A program made the position numbers and the translations under genes. Under the pieces are notes generated by a model that saw only the letters and a list, made by a program, of their open reading frames with translations, did not search any database and was not told the origin of the DNA. 64,000 nucleotides of DNA. Origin: Roseiarcus sp963775575. GTDB taxonomy: Bacteria; Pseudomonadota; Alphaproteobacteria; Rhizobiales; Beijerinckiaceae. The DNA lies in assembly GCA_963775575.1 (NCBI GenBank), contig CAVZJG010000004.1, positions 248,001-312,000 of the forward strand, read 5' to 3'. Below, piece after piece: positions 15,476-23,533 of this stretch. Each line of letters opens with the position of its first letter. The stretch's first letter is position 1.

Positions 15476-16636
15476 ATGACACCTGTCGAAGAACTTACAG
15501 CCTCCGCGACGCGATTGACTGCCGGAGCCGAAGAGGCCAAGTCGAACAGCATTGCTGCTCCGCTTCAGGAACTTGACGACGCTGCGCAGAAGGTCGGCCG
15601 CGCGTTCTCGGGATCCTGGCTCGGCTACCATTCTCGGGTCTATTATGAAGGGCTTGAGCCGCCGCCGCCGGGCGAAAATTTCAGCCAGGAGTGGGGATTG
15701 GACGGCCCGTCCTACGTGGGGCTTGGCTCGCGCGGGGATTGGAGAGAGTTTGATCCGAAGGCAGTTGAGGCTGCCATATACTCGCTTGCGAATTTGCCAG
15801 ACCTTGAGCCTGCCCGAAAGGCCGCCGCTGCCGCGAATAGTGCTTTCGACAAATCAAAGACCGAGGCTGTCTCGGTCGTCGAAATTGAATTGTCCGTTGA
15901 ATTTGATGCGTTTCTCGCTAGGCTGAGGAGCGACCTCGAGCGACTTGAACCACTATCAAGCTTCGACATCGCGCAGCTATGGTCACCAAAAGGGCAGATC
16001 ATGACGCGCGATACACTCGCGATGGGGCAAGGCAACAAAGTGCCGCCTCACATTCTCGTGCTCGCGGATGTCGCGTCGATCAGGCAGTCATTTCGCATCT
16101 GTTCAGCCGCGGCGGACATGTGCATCAAGGCCGCGTCCCATCTCGAACGCAAGAGCCGCAAGAAGGCAGCAGCAGCGAGGATCGGCACGAATGTTTTCGT
16201 CGGTCACGGTCGTTCCCCATTATGGCGCGAACTTAAGGATTTCGTGCAAGATCGTCTTGGTCTTCCGTGGGACGAGTTCAATCGCGTGCCCGTTGCGGGC
16301 GTGACCAACATCGCGCGGCTGTCTGAGATGCTTGATTCTGCGGCGATTGCGTTCTTAGTTATGACGGCTGAGGATGAAATGGCTGATGGCGGCGCCCAAA
16401 CGCGTATGAACGTCGTCCATGAAGCCGGCTTGTTTCAGGGTCGTTTGGGATTCACGAGGGCGATCGTACTCTTAGAGGATGGCTGCAAGGAGTTCAGCAA
16501 CATCCAAGGTTTGGGTCAAATCAGGTTTGCCAAGGATCAAATATCGTCTGCGTTCGAAGATGTGCGGCGCGTACTCGAACGAGAAGGTTTGGTTGAAGAG
16601 GCTACACAGTCCAAATCCAATGACGGCGTGAACTAG
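15476..16636 (+). CDS. TIR-like (CAP12/Pycsar-type) effector protein
   Basis: A 386-residue protein. The N-terminal 235 residues are helical, low in known motifs, and include a possible coiled stretch (ELSVEFDAFLARLRSDLERLE). From Asn239 there is a compact alpha/beta domain: NVFVGHGRS, then LKDFVQDRLGLPWDEFNRV, then AIAFLVMTAEDEMADGG, then RMNVVHEAGLFQGRLGF, with Glu316 in the position of the catalytic glutamate, and FSNIQGLGQIRF near the end. This matches the 'predicted nucleotide-binding protein containing TIR-like domain' family (Pfam PF10137), whose members act as NAD-degrading effectors in CBASS and Pycsar defence. ATG 15476 has ggaag five bases upstream. No cyclase gene is visible beside it. 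Confidence 0.78.
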   Translation: MTPVEELTASATRLTAGAEEAKSNSIAAPLQELDDAAQKVGRAFSGSWLGYHSRVYYEGLEPPPPGENFSQEWGLDGPSYVGLGSRGDWREFDPKAVEAAIYSLANLPDLEPARKAAAAANSAFDKSKTEAVSVVEIELSVEFDAFLARLRSDLERLEPLSSFDIAQLWSPKGQIMTRDTLAMGQGNKVPPHILVLADVASIRQSFRICSAAADMCIKAASHLERKSRKKAAAARIGTNVFVGHGRSPLWRELKDFVQDRLGLPWDEFNRVPVAGVTNIARLSEMLDSAAIAFLVMTAEDEMADGGAQTRMNVVHEAGLFQGRLGFTRAIVLLEDGCKEFSNIQGLGQIRFAKDQISSAFEDVRRVLEREGLVEEATQSKSNDGVN

Positions 16637-16850
16637 TGGATAATATCCTGAGCTTGGCGACTACGTCGCAGATTACAGGAGGCGACCCTTTGAGGACGTC
16701 GCTAACGGTGTATTTAAATTGCCGTTCCTCACTTTCGAGCGCAAAATATAATAGGGAATTCAGTTCGCGCGGGATTTCACATCCCGAACGTGATATGTAA
16801 ACATGTGATTTGCAGTGCTTTTCGGACGGTATTAGGGGTGGTGTCGATCC

Positions 16851-17501
16851 ATGAAAATAGTTGGCACAATAACACGAGCCACTTTGAAGAAGGAGTTGGG
16901 TACAACGGCACTCCCAGGCGTCGGAACCGTGATACCAAGTCCAGAGTCCTTTAGAGTCGGAGACGTCCTTCTTCACAGGGATCCACGAGTCGCCTTTGGT
17001 CGTCGCAATATTATCTCCGAATTTCAACGACTACGAGGCCATAAAATTCACGACGCGTCTTGGTCGCACGTTAGTATGTACATCGGCAATGGAATGATAG
17101 CTGAGTCTGTACCATCTACTAAACTGCTTCAAACCGGAATCGCTGCAAGTTTCTTGTATCGTAGCGCTATTGGCGTCGAAATACAAGTATTGCGACCTCG
17201 CGATCTAGATTGGAAAGGTTATGAAGCCGCCAACTATGTTTCAACGGCGATTCTGAGAGGTGGCGTGCGTTATGGGTTTGGACGATTGTTTAGCAATATT
17301 GTTGGCATTAGAGTTCCAAAGAAACTCGAAGGAGCTATTTGTTCTGAATTCATACTCGAAGGTCTAGCAATTGGTAGTTTAATTTTGGTTACGGAATACG
17401 AGGAAATAATGAACTCTAGCGATCTATTTCTACCGGCGGATTTCTCGTCTCCAGAAAAGTTTGCACGAATTGAGCCGGACTACCTTGAGGTCGTCGCCTG
17501 A
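16851..17501 (+). CDS. Permuted papain-like (YiiX/NlpC-P60-type) cysteine hydrolase
   Basis: A 216-residue protein whose DNA is visibly poorer in GC than the surroundings. Its order of motifs fits the circularly permuted papain-like fold: a beta start with FRVGDVLL, then DASWSHVSMYIGNGMIAES carrying the candidate catalytic His73, and later GAICSEFILEG with the candidate nucleophile Cys164. No signal peptide is visible, so it may act in the cytoplasm on peptides, lipids or ubiquitin-like targets. It lies 214 bp downstream of the TIR-like effector gene on the same strand and may belong to the same accessory module, though a separate promoter in the AT-rich gap is likely. ATG 16851 follows a weak ribosome site. 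Confidence 0.68.
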   Translation: MKIVGTITRATLKKELGTTALPGVGTVIPSPESFRVGDVLLHRDPRVAFGRRNIISEFQRLRGHKIHDASWSHVSMYIGNGMIAESVPSTKLLQTGIAASFLYRSAIGVEIQVLRPRDLDWKGYEAANYVSTAILRGGVRYGFGRLFSNIVGIRVPKKLEGAICSEFILEGLAIGSLILVTEYEEIMNSSDLFLPADFSSPEKFARIEPDYLEVVA

Positions 17502-17693
17502 AGCCGCTCAGGCTGGTCCAGGAATAATACGAATCGCGAATGACGGCCTCCCACCCATTGCCGCAATTCGATCGGCCCCACTCTCTTCGCGCCGCGCACT
17601 AGATTCGCTCACCCCCGCCGCGCTTCCCCCTTGACGCGCGCCACGCTTTCGCCAGTCTCAGCGGAGCCGACGCGTTCGCCCGGAGATGTCCCG

Positions 17694-18035
17694 ATGAAAC
17701 CTTTCCCCGTGATCGTCCTCGCCGCGCTCACCCTCGCCGCTTGCAATTCCTCGGCCGCCCGCGCGCAAGCGGCCGCGCCGGCGCCCGGTTCGATCGACGT
17801 GACGCCGCAGGACTTCCAGATGCCGTCGGGCGAGGGCTGCGCCGGCGACATCGCGCGCTATCGCGCCATCCAGAACAACGACCTCGCGATGGGCCATGTC
17901 GCGAAATTCGTCTACAACCAGATCAAGACGGAAATCGCCGCGGCCGAGACGCAGTGCTCGCAAGGGCATGACGCCGAGGCGCGCGCGGCCATTCTTGCCT
18001 CGCGCAAGCGCCACGGCTATCCCACCGGGCTGTGA
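17694..18035 (+). CDS. Small putative lipoprotein
   Basis: A 113-residue exported protein. It begins MKPFPVIVLAALTLAACNSS, with a lipobox-like LAAC, so Cys17 is probably lipidated and the protein anchored in the membrane. A short Ala/Pro linker follows, then SIDVTPQDFQMPSGEGC, a helical part and QCSQGHDAEARAAILASRKRHGYP. Two further cysteines, near residues 49 and 92, could form a disulfide. The family is not recognised by name; similar small proteins occur in Hyphomicrobiales. ATG 17694 was chosen over an upstream ATG because it has cggagatg before it and begins the signal sequence. Confidence 0.72.
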   Translation: MKPFPVIVLAALTLAACNSSAARAQAAAPAPGSIDVTPQDFQMPSGEGCAGDIARYRAIQNNDLAMGHVAKFVYNQIKTEIAAAETQCSQGHDAEARAAILASRKRHGYPTGL

Positions 18036-18549
18036 CGCCGATCGGCGAAAACACTATCCGCCGTCATGGCCGGGATCGGCCCTATCGGCGCTGAGACAGA
18101 GCGCGAATATCTCCTCCCCCACAAGCGAGCGGATTCGCACATCTTTGTCGGTCGGCAGCCACATCGGCCCGTCGCCGTCAAGCCGCTGCGCGGCTGCTCC
18201 GCTGCGCTTCGCCCGCTTCGCGGTGACTGCGACGGGCCGACGTGGCGGTTTTGTTTCCATGATCTTTGATGAGCGGGCTGGCCCTGCGGGCCGGCCTCGC
18301 TCATCAAAGATCATGGAAACCGAGAGCCTGAGCCGAGCGCAGGAGTCAATGTTTGCGAGCGAAGCGAGCAACCCGCGGAGCGGGCGCGACATTGACGCCG
18401 AGCACGGATCAGGCACGGCGGGCCTCGAAACTATCGATCGCGGATGTATGAATGCCGTAGCCTCCACAAGGGGGGAGGGAGTGCGCCGCGCCGGTTCTCT
18501 TCGAGAAGCGTAAACCGCCCATCCGTGAGGCGAGCCCGGCCACGGCGCG
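18036..18549. other. Intergenic repeat-bearing stretch
   Basis: About 510 bp between the lipoprotein and Nudix genes. It holds the large hairpin at 18253-18320, and GC-rich low-complexity text with alternating cgctgcg/cgcttcg motifs at about 18180-18240. Frames on both strands read through the hairpin, but they encode Arg-rich chance peptides and are not believable genes. Confidence 0.5.
18253..18320. repeat. Long perfect inverted repeat (hairpin)
   Basis: The arms 18253-18275 and 18298-18320 are a perfect 23-bp inverted repeat (beginning GTTTCCATGATCTTTGATG). Inside it a second stem, GGCTGGCCC 18276-18284 with GGGCCGGCC 18288-18296, closes a 3-base loop with one G-T pair. The whole can fold into a hairpin of more than 30 pairs. 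There is no T tract after it, so it is better seen as a dispersed palindromic element than as a simple terminator. Confidence 0.8.
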
Positions 18550-19287
18550 TCAATCGCTTCGCCGGTCGCCGCGAGCGAACGCGTAGCGCAGAAAGTCGAC
18601 GACGAAGCGCGGGAAACGCTTTTCGTCGATGTCCTCAGGCGCGCGCACGATGTGCATCGCCGCCAGTTCGGCGTCGGGGTCGGCGGCGAGGAAGGCGTCG
18701 ACGCGCGCCTTGATCGCCTCGGCGGGCGCCGCAAGGCGCATGACTTTGATGCAAGCGATGCGCGGCGGCGCATAGACGAGCGTCCATGCCGGGCCATAAG
18801 CGGCCTCGTGCGCCGCGACGCCCGTCTCCTCCTCGAGTTCGCGCGTCGCGCTTTGCTCGAGATCGACGCGGCCGGCGAAAACGTCCTTCGGGTCGGGCGT
18901 GCCGCAGGGAAAATAAATCGCGCCGGCGGCGATGGTGTGCGCGGCCATTTCGCCGAGCAGAAAGGCGCCGTCCTGGCTTACGAGCGCCGCCGCCGAGAAG
19001 GCGTTGCAGACGCGGGCGTCGGGATAGCCGAAATCCCGCCAGGCGATGAACGCGGCGTAATCGGTCTCGAAAAAGGCGCCGCGCAGAACTTCGGCGCCGT
19101 CGGCGCGCCGCTCCAGGGCGTGCTCGCCGAGCAGCAGCACGCGGCCGTTGTAGAGGCGCGGCTTGGCGGCGAGGCGCGCGCGCCAATGGGCGGCGATTTT
19201 CTCCGCTTCGGCCTCGGCGAAGGGCCACGGCCGCGCGACCAGCGCCAGGTCGAGTTCGGCGACTTCGACGATGCGCGGCGCGCTCAT
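18550..19287 (-). CDS. Nudix hydrolase
   Basis: A 245-residue protein of the Nudix superfamily, which hydrolyses nucleoside diphosphates linked to another group. The central box runs from CGTPDPKD to SATRELEEETGV, with the catalytic RELEEE glutamates and the closing G-V. An N-terminal domain of about 100 residues (RLYNGRVLLLGEHAL, FETDYAAFIAWRDFGYPD) precedes it, as in larger Nudix proteins seen in alphaproteobacteria. The substrate cannot be inferred. Its start overlaps the stop of the PhzF-like gene by four bases (19284-19287), so the two are probably translationally coupled. Confidence 0.85.
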   Translation of the reverse strand: MSAPRIVEVAELDLALVARPWPFAEAEAEKIAAHWRARLAAKPRLYNGRVLLLGEHALERRADGAEVLRGAFFETDYAAFIAWRDFGYPDARVCNAFSAAALVSQDGAFLLGEMAAHTIAAGAIYFPCGTPDPKDVFAGRVDLEQSATRELEEETGVAAHEAAYGPAWTLVYAPPRIACIKVMRLAAPAEAIKARVDAFLAADPDAELAAMHIVRAPEDIDEKRFPRFVVDFLRYAFARGDRRSD

Positions 19288-20183
19288 ATTTCGATCGCGC
19301 CTTCGGCGACCAGGGCTGCCGAGCCGCCGATCGTGGCGGACTTCAGCGCGCCGCCCTCAACGTCCAGGCCGAGCGCGATCTCGCTTCGGCGGTCGATCTC
19401 GAGACCCTGCTCGATGACGATCGAATGCTCGCCGTCGGCCGGCGGCTCGAACTCCATGATGACGCCGGCGAAGGCGGAGGCGGCGGACCCCGTCGCCGGG
19501 TCTTCCCTGACGCCCCAGCCCGCGGCGAACATGCGCGCGCGATAGGCTACGCCGGCCCGGGTCGTCTCGCTTGTATAGAGATAGACGCCGGGGCCGCCGT
19601 CGGCGCCCCAGGCGGTGCGGTCCGGGTCGGCCTTGCCGAGCGCCGCGGCGCTGGCGATCGGCGCGAAGAGAAAATCGACGCCGGCGCCATAGACGGTCGG
19701 CCGATGCGCGCCGAAGCCGATATCCGCCGGCTCGAGGCCGAGACGCGCGGCGATGTCGGCGGCGGACGGCGCCGCTGCGCCCCGCTGCGGCAGCCGCGGC
19801 GCGGTGAAAGTCGCCGCCAGCGCCTGGCCGCGCCGATGGCGAGCGACGCAGACGACTTCGCCGATCCTTTCTTCCAGCACCAGGCGCAGGTCCTGCGCCG
19901 CGAGCAGCTCTCTGGCGCGCACGTGCGCGAGCAGCGCCGCCGCGCCGACCGTCGGATGCCCGGCGAAGGGCATTTCGCGGGCAGGGGTGAAGATGCGCAG
20001 CGCCGCCGTGTTGACGGGATCGCGCGGGGCGCGGACGAAAACCGTTTCGGACAAATTGAACTCGCGGGCGACGAGCTGCATGCGCTTATCGTCGAGGCCT
20101 TCGGCGTCGAGCACCACCGCCAGCGGATTGCCGGCGAGCGGCGTATCGGTGAAGACGTCGAGCGTATAAAATTGGCGGCGCAT
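19284..20183 (-). CDS. PhzF-family isomerase
   Basis: A 299-residue protein of the PhzF/diaminopimelate-epimerase fold. Seen are the family start FYTLDVFTDTPLAGNPLAVV, the catalytic-region EFNLSETVF, LRIFTPAREMPFAGHPTVG and, near the end, GVREDPATGSAASAF. Phenazine genes are absent, so this is one of the many PhzF homologues whose true substrate is unknown; an isomerase or epimerase role is the safe statement. ATG 20183 was chosen because the homologous MRRQFYTL start lies there; the longer upstream frame is Arg-rich shadow. It overlaps the Nudix start by four bases and lies just downstream of pdxY. Confidence 0.9.
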   Translation of the reverse strand: MRRQFYTLDVFTDTPLAGNPLAVVLDAEGLDDKRMQLVAREFNLSETVFVRAPRDPVNTAALRIFTPAREMPFAGHPTVGAAALLAHVRARELLAAQDLRLVLEERIGEVVCVARHRRGQALAATFTAPRLPQRGAAAPSAADIAARLGLEPADIGFGAHRPTVYGAGVDFLFAPIASAAALGKADPDRTAWGADGGPGVYLYTSETTRAGVAYRARMFAAGWGVREDPATGSAASAFAGVIMEFEPPADGEHSIVIEQGLEIDRRSEIALGLDVEGGALKSATIGGSAALVAEGAIEI

Positions 20184-20191
20184 CGGGGCTC

Positions 20192-21046
20192 CTATACGCG
20201 TTGCGGGCGAAACAGGCGCGCGGGGCTGACGATCTCGTCCTGCGCCGCGACGATTTCCAGTTCGCGCGCGCCGGCCTTGGCGGTCGCCGCGACGACGGCG
20301 TAGACGGCGGAGCCGGCGCTGGCAAGCGCTTGCGGCGCCGAGCCCGAGCGCAGCCAATGGAAGAAGAACAGCGCGGCGACGAGATCGCCGGCGCCGTTGA
20401 CCGCGATCGGCAGCCTCGGGGTGCGCAGGCGCCAGAGTTCGTCGCCCTCGCAGGCGATCATGTCGAGCGCGTCGGCCGGCGTGTCGGCGAGACGAAGCGA
20501 GGTGACGAGGATCGTCTGCGGACCCCGCGCCCGCAGCAGCGCCAGCGCCGCGCGCGCCTCGGCGACGTCTCCGACCGGGCGCTCGGCGAGGAACGACAGT
20601 TCGAATGCGTTGGGCGTCAGCACGGTCGCGGCGGGCAGCGCGCGCTCGGCGAGGAACGCCGCGACGCCCGCGTCGACGTAAACGCCGCGCTCCGCGTCGC
20701 CGATGACGGGATCGCAGGCGTAGGCCGCGCGCGGGTTCGCCGCCTTGACGGCCGCGAAGGCGCGCAGCGCCGCTTCGCCGATCTCGGCCTTGCCGAGATA
20801 GCCGGAGAGGACGCCGTCGCAGCGCGCCAGCGCGCCGATCGCCTGAAGGCCGTCGACGCAGTCGTCGATCAGCGCGGCCGAAGAGGCCTCGCCGCGCCAG
20901 CCGGGATAGCCGGCGTGGCTGGAGAATTGCACGGTATGGATCGGCCAGACCTCGCAGCCGAGCCGTTGCAAGGGAAAGACGGCGGCCGAATTGCCGACAT
21001 GGCCGTAGACGACGTGGGACTGGATGGAGAGGAGGGTCGGCGCCAT
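20192..21046 (-). CDS. pdxY: Pyridoxal kinase
   Basis: Phosphorylates pyridoxal to pyridoxal 5'-phosphate in the vitamin B6 salvage route. The 284-residue protein is of the PfkB/ribokinase superfamily. It shows the pyridoxal-kinase start LLSIQSHVVYGHVGNSAAVFP, HTVQFSSHAGYPGW, CDPVIGDAERGVYV (the region before the ATP site), LTPNAFELSFL and the anion-hole and catalytic motif NGAGDLVAALFF near residue 230. Classical PdxY/PdxK have GTGD; here NGAGD still keeps the catalytic Asp. It is eight bases upstream of the PhzF-like gene, suggesting one transcript. Confidence 0.92.
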   Translation of the reverse strand: MAPTLLSIQSHVVYGHVGNSAAVFPLQRLGCEVWPIHTVQFSSHAGYPGWRGEASSAALIDDCVDGLQAIGALARCDGVLSGYLGKAEIGEAALRAFAAVKAANPRAAYACDPVIGDAERGVYVDAGVAAFLAERALPAATVLTPNAFELSFLAERPVGDVAEARAALALLRARGPQTILVTSLRLADTPADALDMIACEGDELWRLRTPRLPIAVNGAGDLVAALFFFHWLRSGSAPQALASAGSAVYAVVAATAKAGARELEIVAAQDEIVSPARLFRPQRV

Positions 21047-21077
21047 GGCGGCAGGGGACGACGATTCGCTTCCTTCG

Positions 21078-21959
21078 TCAAAAGCGCCCTTGCGACGCGG
21101 CGGCGTCAGGCGAGGCCGGCGCCGCGCCGTGGGCCGCGCAGGCCGCGAGCGGCGCGTCGGCGGCGACCGGCGCGCCGCCGCCGCCCAGCAGCAGCAGCCT
21201 CTCGAACCTCGCGCCGCGGTCCGCGTCGGAGACGGCGATGCGCGGCAGGTCGAACAGATCGTCGCCCGCGCCCGCCCGCCGCCCGCCGACGATGAACGCC
21301 GCGCTGTAGCCGGCCGCGACGGCGGCGCGTTCGAGATCGGGGTTGAAGACTCCATACGGCCAGGCCAGGAATTCGACCGGCTTATTCAGGCGCCCCTCGA
21401 GCGTCTGCTTGGACAGCCCGAGTTCCGCGGCGACGAAGGATTGATAGTCGGCCGGGCGCCGGCGCGCCCGCTCTCGGTGGAAATTCGGGTGCGTCCAACT
21501 GTGCGACTGCACGTCGACGAGACCGGATTGCGCCATTTCCGCGATTTGGTCCCAGGTCAGGGCGTCGGGTTCGTAATCGATGGCGTGGGTGTAGATGAAC
21601 AGCGTGACGGGAACCTGGAAGCGCTGAATAATCGGGAACATCTCGGTGTATTGCGACCGTCGTCCGTCGTCGGCGGTGATGACGACGGTCATCGGATCAA
21701 GAGGGACCCCGCCGCGCAACGCCGCGACGACCGAAGCGAGCGGCGCGACCTTATAGCGATGCTCGGCGAGCCAGCAGAGTTGCGCCGCGAAGGTCGGCGT
21801 CGTGACCGTCGCATATCGCGAAATCGTGGGATGAAAGCGGTGGTAGAGCAGGATCGGCGCGCTCGCGTCGGCCGCGCGGGCGACAATCGCGCTCGCCGCC
21901 CAGCCGACCGCCGCCGCGGCGATGAGCGCCGTCGCCGCCATTCCGACGCGCTTCATCAT
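21078..21959 (-). CDS. Secreted polysaccharide deacetylase-like protein
   Basis: A 293-residue protein with an N-terminal signal or anchor (MMKRVGMAATALIAAAAVGW). The NodB-homology fold shows PILLYHRFHP, the first metal motif as VITADDGRR (TADD where most have TFDD), the histidine motif VDVQSHSWTHPNFHR and FLAWPYGVFN. These keep the Asp-His-His metal triad, so activity on an N-acetylated glycan or peptidoglycan is plausible. The C-terminal 60 residues are Ala/Gly-rich and may be disordered. The start codon overlaps, ATGA-style, the stop of a CBS-domain gene remnant (21956-21958), a relic of an earlier coupling. Confidence 0.88.
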   Translation of the reverse strand: MMKRVGMAATALIAAAAVGWAASAIVARAADASAPILLYHRFHPTISRYATVTTPTFAAQLCWLAEHRYKVAPLASVVAALRGGVPLDPMTVVITADDGRRSQYTEMFPIIQRFQVPVTLFIYTHAIDYEPDALTWDQIAEMAQSGLVDVQSHSWTHPNFHRERARRRPADYQSFVAAELGLSKQTLEGRLNKPVEFLAWPYGVFNPDLERAAVAAGYSAAFIVGGRRAGAGDDLFDLPRIAVSDADRGARFERLLLLGGGGAPVAADAPLAACAAHGAAPASPDAAASQGRF

Positions 21960-22142
21960 GGCGCTGGCCCCCCTCGACCGGCCGCGACGCTCGAACCGTC
22001 CGCTCCCTTGAAGCGCCGGTCCGGGCGCAGCGACTTGATCATGATCATCTCCGCGACGTTCTGACGCGTGAGCAGGCCGACGAGGGCGCCGTCGCCGTCG
22101 GCGACGCCGAGCGCCGCTACGCCTTGCGCGGCGCCTCCGTGG
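21956..22142 (-). pseudogene. CBS-domain C-terminal remnant (possibly of an M50 site-2 protease)
   Basis: A minus-strand frame with no start reads GAAQGVAALGVADGDGALVG, then LLTRQNVAEMIMIKSLRP, and stops at 21956-21958. This is the end of a CBS domain: a hydrophobic strand, a D-G-x-LVGLLTR turn and a helix. Site-2 proteases of the M50 family with CBS domains end similarly (TRENVAEMM). The remnant begins where the phosphoribosyltransferase gene ends (22117), so the rest of the gene has been replaced. Its stop still overlaps the deacetylase start, which indicates that an intact gene once preceded the deacetylase in an operon. Confidence 0.6.
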
Positions 22143-22776
22143 GGAAGCGGGAAAGGATGGCGGCGACCTCCTCGTCCTCCACCTGGCGGAAATCGGCGTA
22201 GAAGGCGCCGACGGCGTCAAAGCGTCGCGGCGCCTCGAGACAAACCAGCGCGTCGACTTCGCCGCGCAATTCTTCGATCGTATCGCGGGCGGCGACGGGA
22301 ACGGCGAGGACCAGTTCGCTCGGCCCGCGCTTGCGGATCGCCCGGAGGGCGGCGCGCGCGGTCGCGCCGGTGGCGACGCCGTCGTCGACGACGATCGCGG
22401 CGCGCCCGGCGATTTCGGCGCGCCGTCGCTCCCCGAGGAAGCGCCGCCGCCGGCGCTCGATCTCGACGAGTTCGCGCGCGCACGCGGCGGAAAACTCGCG
22501 CTCGCTGACTCCCGCGACGGCGATCACCTCCTCGTTGCGGACCACGATGGGCTCCTCGCCGTCCACCACCGCGCCCATAGCGAGTTCGGGCTGGCCGGGC
22601 GCGCCGACCTTGCGCACCAGAACGATGTCGAGCGGCGCCTCGAGCGCCGCCGCGATCTCCGCCCCGATCGGCGCGCCGCCGCGCGGCAGCGCGAGCACCA
22701 CCGGATTGCGATCCTTGTACGAGGCCAGGGCTCGCGCCAGCTTGCGCCCCGCCTGCGCGCGATCGAGAAAGGGCAT
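22117..22776 (-). CDS. Phosphoribosyltransferase-family protein
   Basis: A 219-residue type I phosphoribosyltransferase-like protein. Visible are FLDRAQAGRKLARALASY and VVLALPRGGAPIGAEIAAAL near the start, DIVLVRKVGAPGQPELAMGAV, a central FLGERRRAEIAGR and the PRPP-binding loop AAIVVDDGVATGATARAAL near residue 135. Such stand-alone proteins are common in Hyphomicrobiales, often next to dienelactone hydrolase or stress genes; the nucleobase partner is unknown. ATG 22776 begins the conserved block; longer upstream frames are shadows. The 3' end runs directly into the CBS remnant, suggesting a recombination junction there. Confidence 0.85.
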   Translation of the reverse strand: MPFLDRAQAGRKLARALASYKDRNPVVLALPRGGAPIGAEIAAALEAPLDIVLVRKVGAPGQPELAMGAVVDGEEPIVVRNEEVIAVAGVSEREFSAACARELVEIERRRRRFLGERRRAEIAGRAAIVVDDGVATGATARAALRAIRKRGPSELVLAVPVAARDTIEELRGEVDALVCLEAPRRFDAVGAFYADFRQVEDEEVAAILSRFPTEAPRKA

Positions 22777-23533
22777 CCGCCTGGGTCCTCTGGCTCCCGA
22801 CGTCCGGCTCGGCGGCGCGCCGGCCCTCGACTCCCCGGCGCCCGCATGACGGGAGGACGACGCTCGCGGCGGGCGAAGCGAAGCCGCCGGTCGAGCCCCG
22901 GGGATCGGCGCCATCAGCGCCCGCCGCGCCCAATTCGTCAATGCGCCGCCGGGCGCCGCCATGGGCGAGGTCGAGAAGGCGGCGCTCAGGGAGACGCACC
23001 AGAGGCTGTACGGGGGTAGCGCACGAAGGCCAAAATTTTCCCCACTTTTCCAAGCAAATTCCAAGCTTTTCCAAGGAAAATCCAAACTTTTCCAAGCTTT
23101 TTCCAAGGAATTCCAAACATTTTCCTTGGCGGTTTCCAACGAAATCAACGGGTTGGCGGCGCCGCCCGGCGATTTCGCCTTTTTCGAGCCTTGCCGCGCG
23201 AATTGCCCGATGGCTAAGTGTGCTTTTGTCCTCCTTGCGGCCTCGAGCGCGGCGAAGCGGAGGCGATCCTGGCGCTGGCGCCGTGGCGAACCCCGGCGAG
23301 CTTCGATTTTCAGATTACCGCGACTTCTGTTTTTCCGCAAGACAATGTCGCGCCGGCCGGCGACGGCGGCGCGGCGACGCGGTTTCCGGGCGCGCTGGTG
23401 GCGCGACCGCTGGTCGCGCGAGTTCGGCGGCGTCGACATGGGGGCGACAAGGCGCTCGCGCGCCGGACGCGCTCGCCGCGCGCGTCTACAAAGGGCGCCG
23501 CCCCGTCGCGGGCGCGAACCGCAGCGTCCGCCG
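22777..23533. other. Gene-free stretch with phased A/T tracts
   Basis: About 750 bp between the phosphoribosyltransferase start and the ISAs1-type element. Overlapping frames on both strands are Arg/Ala/Pro-rich and not credible. The one striking structure is the CCAA array at 23030-23140, annotated separately. GC-rich repetitive text (ggcgcgctggtggcgcgaccgctggtcgcgcgag, 23388-23420) includes a small GC hairpin. Confidence 0.5.
23030..23140. repeat. Helically phased CCAA / A-T tract array
   Basis: CCAA (once CCTTGG) begins at 23030, 23050, 23061, 23071, 23082, 23092, 23103, 23113, 23124 and 23136. From 23050 to 23124 the steps alternate 11 and 10 bp, a mean of 10.5, with TTTT, AATT or AAAAT runs between them. 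Tracts in step with the DNA helix are expected to bend the duplex. The same 21-bp period would also give a seven-residue repeat (WKSLxF-like) on the minus strand, but no ribosome site or defined protein supports translation. Confidence 0.75.

Noticed and set aside
18054..18797. 247-codon minus-strand frame through the hairpin region
   Set aside because: Reads through the inverted repeat 18253-18320 and then antiphase to the Nudix gene; the peptide is repeat-derived.
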